Positions 1 to 4,555 of a DNA stretch of 6,169 nt are shown piece after piece. The notes beneath the pieces were generated by a model that saw only the letters and a list, made by a program, of their open reading frames with translations, did no database searches and had not been told where the DNA came from. The DNA is from an uncultured Candidatus Udaeobacter sp. (GTDB taxonomy: Bacteria; Verrucomicrobiota; Verrucomicrobiia; Chthoniobacterales; UBA10450). Within the stretch, counting starts at the first letter, position 1. Every line of letters begins with the position of its first letter. Both the position numbers and the translations under genes were made by a program. The stretch covers positions 1 to 6,169 of the forward strand of contig CATPBS010000190.1 in NCBI GenBank assembly GCA_955652715.1. Direction: 5' to 3'.

Positions 1-233
1 CGACGCGCCTTGGCAAACGCTTCATCGCCCCAGGGATACCAATCGACCGGGTTATGCGCGTGCTGAAGAAGGTATGGCGACTTCTCGTGCGCGAGCCGGT
101 TTGTGTGTTCGCGTTTCTCTGTAGCGGCGCTCTCTGAGAGCCGGGGACCCGCCGGTGTCGGATCAGCGTCGCTATGATTTGCTGTCACTAACCATGTTAG
201 CGCGAGAAATCCAAAGCGGAAACGGCTTGTCAC
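1..233 (-). CDS. DUF255 / thioredoxin-fold exported protein, N-terminal fragment
   Basis: The first 77 residues are visible before the gene leaves the window on the left. Residues 51-77 carry the DUF255 N-terminal signature ([19 protein letters not shown], then DEAFAKAR), the stretch before the CxxC-containing thioredoxin-like core of the YyaL/SSP411 family. That core and the expected C-terminal (alpha/alpha)6 domain lie outside. The start is a GTG at 231-233. The next residues look like a signal peptide: arginines at 4 and 6, a hydrophobic run [12 protein letters not shown] (8-19), then a polar linker, so the protein is probably exported. The GTG overlaps the stop of the restored GIY-YIG reading frame as GTGA, which suggests translational coupling and supports this start. 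No strong Shine-Dalgarno is seen; GAAAG lies about 8 nt upstream. Family members are about 600-700 residues and their activity is poorly defined. Family identity is confident; the exact start and secretion are inferred. Confidence 0.85.
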   Translation of the reverse strand, partial: MTSRFRFGFLALTWLVTANHSDADPTPAGPRLSESAATEKREHTNRLAHEKSPYLLQHAHNPVDWYPWGDEAFAKAR

Positions 234-491
234 CCAGCACTTTCTAAACCTGCAGCAATGCTTCGTCTAATACGCTGCTTCAGATGCCCTCGTGCAGCTC
301 CGTACTCTTTTGAGCATTCGTTCGCGATTTCTCGCGTCTTGCTCATTCAGATATGCCTCATAATAAATAAGCTTCCATCCAGCATGCTTAGGCATCTTTT
401 GATGCTCCGCGAAACGCTGCTTCAGGTTGCTGCTGAAGCCGTAGTATAAGTTTTTGCCATCGGCACTTTGCAGAACGTACACGTAAAACAT
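230..491 (-). pseudogene. Small GIY-YIG nuclease-domain protein, broken by a one-base frameshift
   Basis: The uninterrupted frame from ATG 489-491 gives 74 residues, ending in an unfamily-like tail at a stop at 267-269. Residues 1-61 are a clear GIY-YIG domain: VYVL (4-7) as the first half-motif, LYYG (15-18) as the second, R26 in KQRFAEH as the likely catalytic arginine, and WKLIYYEAY (39-47) with E45 as the likely metal-binding glutamate, then DARNRERMLK. Removing one T from the four-T run at 308-311 (AAAA in the sense strand) continues the protein as [16 protein letters not shown] and on to a stop at 230-232. That gives 86 residues with the normal LK-x-YG-x-A-x-x-x-LK-x-RI ending of these proteins. 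The restored stop overlaps the DUF255 start by 4 nt. The break is therefore a real one-base insertion, a sequencing or assembly error, or, less likely, a +1 recoding site. The role of such stand-alone GIY-YIG proteins is uncertain; DNA cleavage or repair is the usual guess. Confidence 0.8.
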
Positions 492-515
492 ATCTACCGA
501 TCCAGAAAGTGCTGG
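234..515. repeat. 12-nt perfect inverted repeat bracketing the GIY-YIG gene
   Basis: CCAGCACTTTCT at 234-245 and its exact reverse complement AGAAAGTGCTGG at 504-515 lie at the two ends of the GIY-YIG gene. The first copy is inside the restored 3' coding end, next to the DUF255 start; the second lies 13-24 nt upstream of the ATG. Pairing does not extend beyond 12 nt on either side and I see no target-site duplication. It could be the boundary of a small mobile unit, a regulatory palindrome, or chance. Confidence 0.5.
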
Positions 516-570
516 TGGCTCCGCTCGAAGCTCCGCCTGTAATTCGCTGCATAGTTCAGAGCACCGTTCT

Positions 571-714
571 TGTCATTCCGAGCGAAGTCGAGGAATCTCT
601 GGCTGTCTTTGGCGGACGCAATGACGGTATTCTCACAAGAATAGAGATGTCTCCAGACCTTCGTCCCGCAGTCGCGGGACTACGGCTTGGCAGGCGACTC
701 CGCTCGACATGACA
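571..714. repeat. Imperfect inverted-repeat intergenic element (TGTCATTCCGAGCG type)
   Basis: The left arm at 571-600 starts TGTCATTCCGAGCGAAGTCG and ends AGGAATCTCT. On the opposite strand the right arm starts TGTCATGTCGAGCGGAGTCG (695-714, 17 of 20 matches) and ends AGACATCTCT (643-652, 8 of 10). The two halves of the right arm are separated by 42 nt (653-694) that have no counterpart in the left arm and contain their own hairpin. A short ATTCT/AGAAT stem (629-642) lies between the arms. This has the form of a non-coding palindromic repeat (REP or MITE-like). It fills most of the spacer between the divergent GIY-YIG and TSUP genes. The remaining 492-570 shows no clear promoter or other feature by eye. 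Confidence 0.7.
663..680. repeat. Perfect 7-bp hairpin inside the right arm of the repeat
   Basis: GTCCCGC (663-669) and GCGGGAC (674-680) pair perfectly around the loop AGTC. It sits in the 42-nt stretch that interrupts the right arm of the surrounding inverted repeat, as if one palindrome had been inserted into another. No U-run follows, so it is not an obvious terminator. Confidence 0.6.
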
Positions 715-718
715 AAGC

Positions 719-1456
719 ATGGACACCACGCATCTAGTTCTTCTGTTTTTCGCAATCGGAGTGATCGCCTTTCTTTATTCGTCGGTCGGTCACGCCGGTG
801 CGTCGGGTTACATCGCGACGATGACCTTATTCGGACTAGCACCCACGATCGTTCGTCCGACTGCGCTTGTGCTTAACATTTTGGTCGCGTCCATTGGCGC
901 ATTTCAATTTTGGCGTGCCGGTCACTTCTCTTGGAAATTATTTTGGCCATTTGCGTTGCTTTCCATCCCGGCCGCATACGTCGGCGGCTATTTGCAGCCG
1001 TCTGCTTCGATTCTTAGGATCCTCATCGGGATTGTGCTGCTTTTCTCTGCCGCGCGACTTCTCTTTCGGCGGAGTGATCCGCTGCAAACGTCCCCTCCGT
1101 CGCGGCCGATGGCGGTAAGTGTCGGAGCAGGTCTCGGATTTCTGGCAGGGCTGACCGGAACTGGAGGCGGTATATTTCTTACTCCTCTCCTACTGTTTTG
1201 CCGGTGGGCGCATATTCGGCAGGCGGCCGCTATTTCGGCGTTGTTCATTTGGGTGAACTCGATCGCCGGACTGGTTGGTTATTTTGCAAAAGTCCATTCC
1301 ATCCCTTCGTTAGGCCTGATTCTTGCAGCCGCTGCGATTATCGGCGGCACGATAGGCTCTCATTTCGGAAGCAGGCATTTTGCCGTCCGAGTGATCTCGC
1401 TGTGTCTGGCGACGGTCCTTCTTATTGCAGGAACAAAACTGATCTTTACGAGGTAG
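719..1456 (+). CDS. TauE/SafE (TSUP) family membrane permease
   Basis: This 245-residue, very hydrophobic protein has the two-half architecture of the TauE/SafE (formerly DUF81) family. The first half carries SSVGHAGASGYIA (21-33) and the second the equivalent glycine-rich LAGLTGTGGGIFLTPLLL (142-159). Hydrophobic spans lie at about 5-22, 28-40, 47-65, 74-92, 98-116, 132-160, 168-188, 196-216 and 223-241, joined by a polar loop (116-130). The length is normal for the family. Members export or import small anions such as sulfite, sulfoacetate or other organosulfur compounds, but the sequence alone does not fix the substrate. The ATG at 719 is the first possible in-frame start, because an in-frame TGA (710-712) belonging to the preceding repeat blocks anything upstream. 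A later GTG would remove the first membrane span. No Shine-Dalgarno is visible. The gene stands alone and converges on the DUF309 gene. Confidence 0.88.
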   Translation: MDTTHLVLLFFAIGVIAFLYSSVGHAGASGYIATMTLFGLAPTIVRPTALVLNILVASIGAFQFWRAGHFSWKLFWPFALLSIPAAYVGGYLQPSASILRILIGIVLLFSAARLLFRRSDPLQTSPPSRPMAVSVGAGLGFLAGLTGTGGGIFLTPLLLFCRWAHIRQAAAISALFIWVNSIAGLVGYFAKVHSIPSLGLILAAAAIIGGTIGSHFGSRHFAVRVISLCLATVLLIAGTKLIFTR

Positions 1457-1555
1457 GAATGCCGCACTGCGGTGGTCTGTGTTTTAGCGCCAAAGACGTG
1501 TACGTCACTTTCAGCCCGCGGGCATCGCCCCAGGAATTTGATGTCCGCGTGATCA

Positions 1556-1620
1556 AGCGCTGAAAGCGCGATTCATAGCTTTTTTGCACTCGGCCGAACG
1601 TGAATCGCGCTTTCAGCGCT
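1556..1620. repeat. Perfect 20-bp stem with 25-nt loop; possible bidirectional terminator
   Basis: AGCGCTGAAAGCGCGATTCA (1556-1575) is exactly complementary to 1601-1620. The loop (1576-1600) contains six T residues and CGGCCG. Lying between convergent genes, it could stop transcription from both sides. However, the stem is longer than usual for an intrinsic terminator and no U-run follows it, so a repeat-element core is equally likely. Confidence 0.6.
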
Positions 1621-1623
1621 GAC

Positions 1624-1667
1624 ATCTGGGTTCCACAAACCTTGGCGCGTTGCGCCAAGCTCCAGAT
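1624..1667. repeat. Nested hairpin: 8-bp inner stem, 6-bp outer stem
   Basis: CTTGGCGC (1641-1648) and GCGCCAAG (1652-1659) form a perfect stem with a 3-nt loop. ATCTGG (1624-1629) and CCAGAT (1662-1667) can close around it with an asymmetric internal loop. It is part of the palindromic element filling this spacer. Confidence 0.5.
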
Positions 1668-1734
1668 TGAATGTCGCGCCTTTGGCGCTAAACACACATA
1701 CCTGTCGTCTTCGGCCGACACAGCGCGGCGACCT

Positions 1735-2205
1735 TTACCCCAGCTCCAGCTTCGGCGCGGTTTCCGGTGACCAGGGATTCGTTTTGTAATCGGACGCGAC
1801 GATCTGATCTGCAGACTCGCGTAAGAGCTCGCAAAACGCGGTCACATCCAGCCCGTGATGCCGCGGGGCAAACCTCGACAGATTGCTTTCGGCGAGCCGG
1901 AACAAACGCACCGCAGGAGGCAAACGCCTGCTATGCTTGGCGTGCGATGGGTGTTCGAATTGCTTTTGAAGGTGAACGAAGGCGCCAGCTGCCTGGATTA
2001 ACCCTTTGAAATAATCCGCATCGCGCGATTTCGTCTTGAGCCAAAGCTGCTCGATAACGTCATGCGCCTCGTAATAACGTTGTTCGTTCCAGCAATGGAA
2101 AAACGCGCGGTAAAAGGGGTGGTTTGCGACTTCTGTCTGGTCCGGGTCGACCTCGTCACCGGTCAGCTCGGCCACCAGCTGAGAAATCCTCTCGCCTTTG
2201 TTCAT
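1735..2205 (-). CDS. DUF309 domain protein
   Basis: Started at the ATG at 2203-2205 (MNKGERISQLV), the protein has 156 residues, in the normal range for DUF309. The signature is clear: FHCWNEQRYYEAHDVIEQLW (36-55) with the family's E-A-H core at 46-48, and YFKGLIQAAGAFVHL (65-79) matching the fyKGLIq-A helix. The region after 94 (LPPAVRLFRLAESNLSRF) is the usual third helix. These are small all-helical, probably cytoplasmic proteins of unknown function; the conserved Glu and His suggest ligand or metal binding, which is inference. The frame stays open up to a TTG at 2326-2328, but the extra 41 residues look non-conserved and would leave only 5 nt before the divergent ATG at 2334, so I prefer 2205. 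No Shine-Dalgarno is seen. The gene ends about 30 nt from the palindromic element. Confidence 0.85.
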   Translation of the reverse strand: MNKGERISQLVAELTGDEVDPDQTEVANHPFYRAFFHCWNEQRYYEAHDVIEQLWLKTKSRDADYFKGLIQAAGAFVHLQKQFEHPSHAKHSRRLPPAVRLFRLAESNLSRFAPRHHGLDVTAFCELLRESADQIVASDYKTNPWSPETAPKLELG

Positions 2206-2333
2206 GGAGCGCTTAATTTGCTCGCAGCTCAGATAATGAGCAAACCAGCACTCATCAGCTCTTCCGAGGGAGAAGACCGCCCCCCGCAGGCCGGCGACTC
2301 CTGGCAACCAGCGCCGCTGCGCTACCAAAGAAA
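2206..2333. promoter_or_regulatory. Divergent intergenic region, likely to hold both promoters
   Basis: If the DUF309 gene starts at 2205, this 128-nt gap separates two divergent genes and must supply promoters for both. A GATAAT hexamer (2232-2237) could be a -10 element for the plus-strand operon, and CATTAT on the opposite strand (2233-2238) one for the DUF309 gene. Neither has a convincing -35 partner. The call rests mainly on gene arrangement. Confidence 0.35.
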
Positions 2334-3596
2334 ATGACAGTCCTCACCCTGGCGATTTTGCTCGCCGTCGTCGCGATTTTGATTTTCTGCTCCGCGCTGT
2401 TTTCCGGAGTGGAGACGGCGCTCTTCTCACTTAAGCCGCATCAATTGCGCCGTCTGGAAGCGAATCATGCAGGCCTCACGAAATTCATAGAACTTTTTCG
2501 AGAAAACCCGCGTCGAGTTCTGAACGTTCTGCTGCTGGGGGAGGGACTGGTAAATGTCATTCTGGTCGTGTTGTGCCTTTTTTTCTTGTGGGAGGGTCCA
2601 TTGGCAGGACGCATTCCGCAGTGGCTGGCTGGAATTGCAATCTTTGCCATCGTGGTGCTGCTCTGTGATTTGCTCCCAAAACTCCTGGCGCTTTCGGCGC
2701 CCTATAGACTTTCAGCGATCAGCGCCTTCACCTTGCAGATATCGATGCCGCTCCTTGACCGCCTCGGTCGTGGACTCGAAAGGGTCAGCGCTTATGTGGT
2801 CGATCTTCTCACGCCTGTGCATCTGCGCAGTCGTGCGCGCTTGAGCGACGAGGAACTGGAAACGCTGATTGAGATGGGTGAAGAAGAGGGCGCCTTGCAT
2901 GCAGGCGAAGCCGAAATGATCCAGGAAATCATCAAGCTGGGCGACAAAACGGCAAAGGACTGCATGACACCACGCGTCGATAGTTTCATGCTGCCTGATG
3001 ATTTGACGAACGACCACGCGATCGCGCGCTTAAAGGAGAAACGCCATCGGCGCGTCCCGGTTTATGTGGATACGCCCGATCAAATTCTCGGCATCATCGA
3101 CGTGAAACTGTTCCTGCTCGATGCGTCGGAACATTACACCGAAAAGCTCATCGCTCCCTCCTTTGTCCCGGAAACGATGCATGCACTGGAGTTGCTCAAG
3201 CTTTTTTTGACTCGTCCTCAGGGAATGGGAGTGGTGGTTGACGAATTTGGCGGCATCGAAGGAATCATCACGATGGAGGACATCGTGGAAGAGATCCTCA
3301 GCGACGCGGTGCCTCGGGACGACATCGCCCTTTATATCGAGCCGCTCGGGAACGGTAGATTTCTCGTCAGCGGCAACGCACGCCTGGACGATTTAAGCGA
3401 ACATCTGGGTTTTGAAATCGACGCGGAAGGGATAGATACGATCGGCGGATTTATCTTTACCCGGCTGGGCTATTTGCCGTCATCCGGCACAAAACTCGAG
3501 ATTCCGCGTCTTGCTATTACTGTGCGTCGCTCGGGGCGCAAAAGAATCGAGGAGGTTCTGTTGGAGAAAACAACAGCGTTCGAGGCTGCGGCATGA
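2334..3596 (+). CDS. CNNM/CorC (HlyC-like) transporter: DUF21 + CBS pair + CorC_HlyC domain
   Basis: This 420-residue protein has the full family layout. DUF21 membrane domain (about 1-165): spans at about 3-23, 65-86 and 97-120, with SGVETALFSL (24-33) matching the SG-x-ET motif. Acidic linker (170-200): SDEELETLIEMGEEEGAL. CBS domains: about 208-262 (MTPRVDSFML; RRVPVYVDTPDQILGIIDVK) and 273-325, the latter with VVVDEFGGIEGIITMEDIVE (300-319). C-terminal CorC_HlyC domain: about 335-410 (SGNARLDDLSEHLGFEI; GIDTIGGFIFTRLGYLP). Such proteins sit in the inner membrane and are linked to Mg2+/Co2+ efflux or homeostasis, with the CBS pair sensing nucleotides or metal. Two core positions differ from the usual consensus: the NNLVN stretch reads EGLVN (70-74), and G-E-x-x-P-K reads CDLLPK (111-116). 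The ATG lies after an A-rich stretch with no clear Shine-Dalgarno. The gene is the first of a two-gene operon, overlapping the next by ATGA. Confidence 0.9.
   Translation: MTVLTLAILLAVVAILIFCSALFSGVETALFSLKPHQLRRLEANHAGLTKFIELFRENPRRVLNVLLLGEGLVNVILVVLCLFFLWEGPLAGRIPQWLAGIAIFAIVVLLCDLLPKLLALSAPYRLSAISAFTLQISMPLLDRLGRGLERVSAYVVDLLTPVHLRSRARLSDEELETLIEMGEEEGALHAGEAEMIQEIIKLGDKTAKDCMTPRVDSFMLPDDLTNDHAIARLKEKRHRRVPVYVDTPDQILGIIDVKLFLLDASEHYTEKLIAPSFVPETMHALELLKLFLTRPQGMGVVVDEFGGIEGIITMEDIVEEILSDAVPRDDIALYIEPLGNGRFLVSGNARLDDLSEHLGFEIDAEGIDTIGGFIFTRLGYLPSSGTKLEIPRLAITVRRSGRKRIEEVLLEKTTAFEAAA
3582..3596 (+). promoter_or_regulatory. GAGG ribosome-binding site and ATGA stop/start overlap
   Basis: GAGG (3582-3585) stands 7 nt before the ATG at 3593. 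The ATG shares ATGA with the TGA stop of the upstream gene, the classic arrangement for translational coupling. This fixes the start of the downstream gene and is the clearest Shine-Dalgarno site in the window. Confidence 0.7.
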
Positions 3597-4555
3597 TTGT
3601 CGGATTCATCATTTTCTGTTGCTGGATTGTTTCGTTTTTCTTCAACGGAATTGAAAGCGGACTGCTTTCGATCGATCCAGTACGCTTGCGGCAGAACGTG
3701 AAGGGTGGTGTACCGGCAGCCCTGCGATTGAACCGGCTGCTCAAACACCCGGAACGGTTGCTGGTAACCGTTCTGCTCGTCACGAACGCAGTCGATATAA
3801 TCGGTCTGCTCCTGCTGACCCGGCAGCTAGTTCGTTGGTTCGACTATGCCGGCTTCTTCTTATCCCTGGCAATCGCGCTTCCGGTTTATCTATTCCTGCT
3901 CTCGGTACTCCCTAAATCGCTCTTCCGGCGATTTCCCTTTCGCGCGTTAGCTCGCCTTGCGGGTGTGATCGAACTTGCGTCGATCCTGTTTTCGCCTGTG
4001 CTCGAACTTGGTGCGCGGCTTGGTAAACTGATCCTGCCAGCTCGTGCCGCGAAACACGCCCGGCTTTTTGCCGCGCGCGAAGAGCTAAAGCAGATCACGA
4101 CGCAAAGTGAGCGCGAGGGCTCTCTCACTTCGACCGAGCGTGCAATGATCCATGGCGTCGTTGATTTTCGCGGCGTCAAAGTTCGCGACGTAATGCTGAG
4201 CTCGGCCAAAGTCGTCGCGTTGCAACCAAGCGCGTCAACGCAGGAAGCACTGGAGCTGGGCGCTTCGTCTGGTCTCGATCGCCTGCCGGTCATTACGCCG
4301 GAAGGGCAACCGGCTGGACTGGTCAACGTCCTCGATATCCTGCTCGACCAAAATGGAAACAAACCATTAGGTAACTACGTCCGGCGAATGGTAACGACCA
4401 CTGAGGAGGAGCCCGCTTATCGGATTGTACAGCAGTTGCGTGCTGATCGGCTTGGCCTGGCTACTGTTTTAGATCAAAAGAAAAAAATTCGCGGCATCGT
4501 CACTGTTGAGGATTTGATCCGGCGTCTCGTCTCCTCGAGTGAAGCGCGAGTTTAA
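3593..4555 (+). CDS. Short DUF21-CBS paralogue without the CorC_HlyC domain
   Basis: This 320-residue protein is a diverged relative of its upstream neighbour. The DUF21-like membrane part (about 1-150) has spans near 2-18, 57-76, 87-106 and 121-137. The two CBS repeats fall at about 200-252 (VRDVMLSSAKVVAL; LDRLPVITPEGQPAGLVNVLD) and 262-312 (GLATVLDQKKKIRGIVTVED). It stops there, about 100 residues shorter than its neighbour, lacking the C-terminal CorC_HlyC domain. Core motifs are weakened: SG-x-ET-A reads NGIESG (18-23), NNLVN reads TNAVD (64-68), and the acidic residue before P-K is lost (LSVLPK, 103-108). Tandem pairs of such proteins are known (for example Rv1842c/Rv1841c in Mycobacterium). 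With the ATGA overlap, this one may be a regulatory or structural partner subunit instead of an independent transporter. That role is inference; domain identity is solid. It ends tail-to-tail with the GH15 gene. Confidence 0.85.
   Translation: MIVGFIIFCCWIVSFFFNGIESGLLSIDPVRLRQNVKGGVPAALRLNRLLKHPERLLVTVLLVTNAVDIIGLLLLTRQLVRWFDYAGFFLSLAIALPVYLFLLSVLPKSLFRRFPFRALARLAGVIELASILFSPVLELGARLGKLILPARAAKHARLFAAREELKQITTQSEREGSLTSTERAMIHGVVDFRGVKVRDVMLSSAKVVALQPSASTQEALELGASSGLDRLPVITPEGQPAGLVNVLDILLDQNGNKPLGNYVRRMVTTTEEEPAYRIVQQLRADRLGLATVLDQKKKIRGIVTVEDLIRRLVSSSEARV

Larger units (their letters stand above)
1474..1702. repeat. MITE-like palindromic element with about 22-nt terminal inverted repeats
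   Basis: The left end (1474-1495) and the reverse complement of the right end (1680-1702) match over 22-23 nt with one single-base gap and one mismatch. The inner 13 nt, TTTAGCGCCAAAG at 1483-1495, are identical. Inside lie a GCCCGCGGGC palindrome (1514-1523), a perfect 20-bp stem-loop (1556-1620), a nested hairpin (1624-1667) and GCGCC-TTT-GGCGC (1676-1688). The element fills most of the 278-nt spacer between two convergent genes. A 91-codon frame runs through it on the minus strand but resembles no protein I recognise and is better read as repeat DNA. No target-site duplication is obvious. Just outside are two weak hairpins, GCCGC-ACT-GCGGT (1461-1473) and TGTCG/CGACA (1703-1720). Confidence 0.65.

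Noticed and set aside
23..34. 12-mer CATCGCCCCAGG, also present at 1523-1534
   Set aside because: At 23-34 it simply encodes the conserved PWGD of DUF255. With no extended similarity around it, the match is probably chance.
258..449. 63-codon plus-strand open frame
   Set aside because: It is antisense to the GIY-YIG gene, which has clear family motifs on the other strand.
633..842. 69-codon minus-strand open frame
   Set aside because: It is made of repeat sequence plus the antisense of the TSUP gene start.
1461..1485. Intrinsic terminator after the TSUP gene (GCCGC-ACT-GCGGT followed by TTTT)
   Set aside because: The stem is only 5 bp with a G-U closing pair, and the short T-run begins 8 nt away, too weak to call.
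1446..1721. 91-codon minus-strand open frame between the TSUP and DUF309 genes
   Set aside because: It lies almost wholly in the palindromic element, has no recognisable domain, and its content follows the repeated hairpin sequence.
2206..2328. 41-residue N-terminal extension of the DUF309 protein
   Set aside because: It needs a TTG start, has no family similarity that I recognise, and would leave only 5 nt between divergent start codons.
3886..4362. 158-codon minus-strand open frame
   Set aside because: It is antisense to the second DUF21/CBS gene, whose membrane and CBS motifs are clear; the antisense product is low-complexity Ser/Arg-rich.
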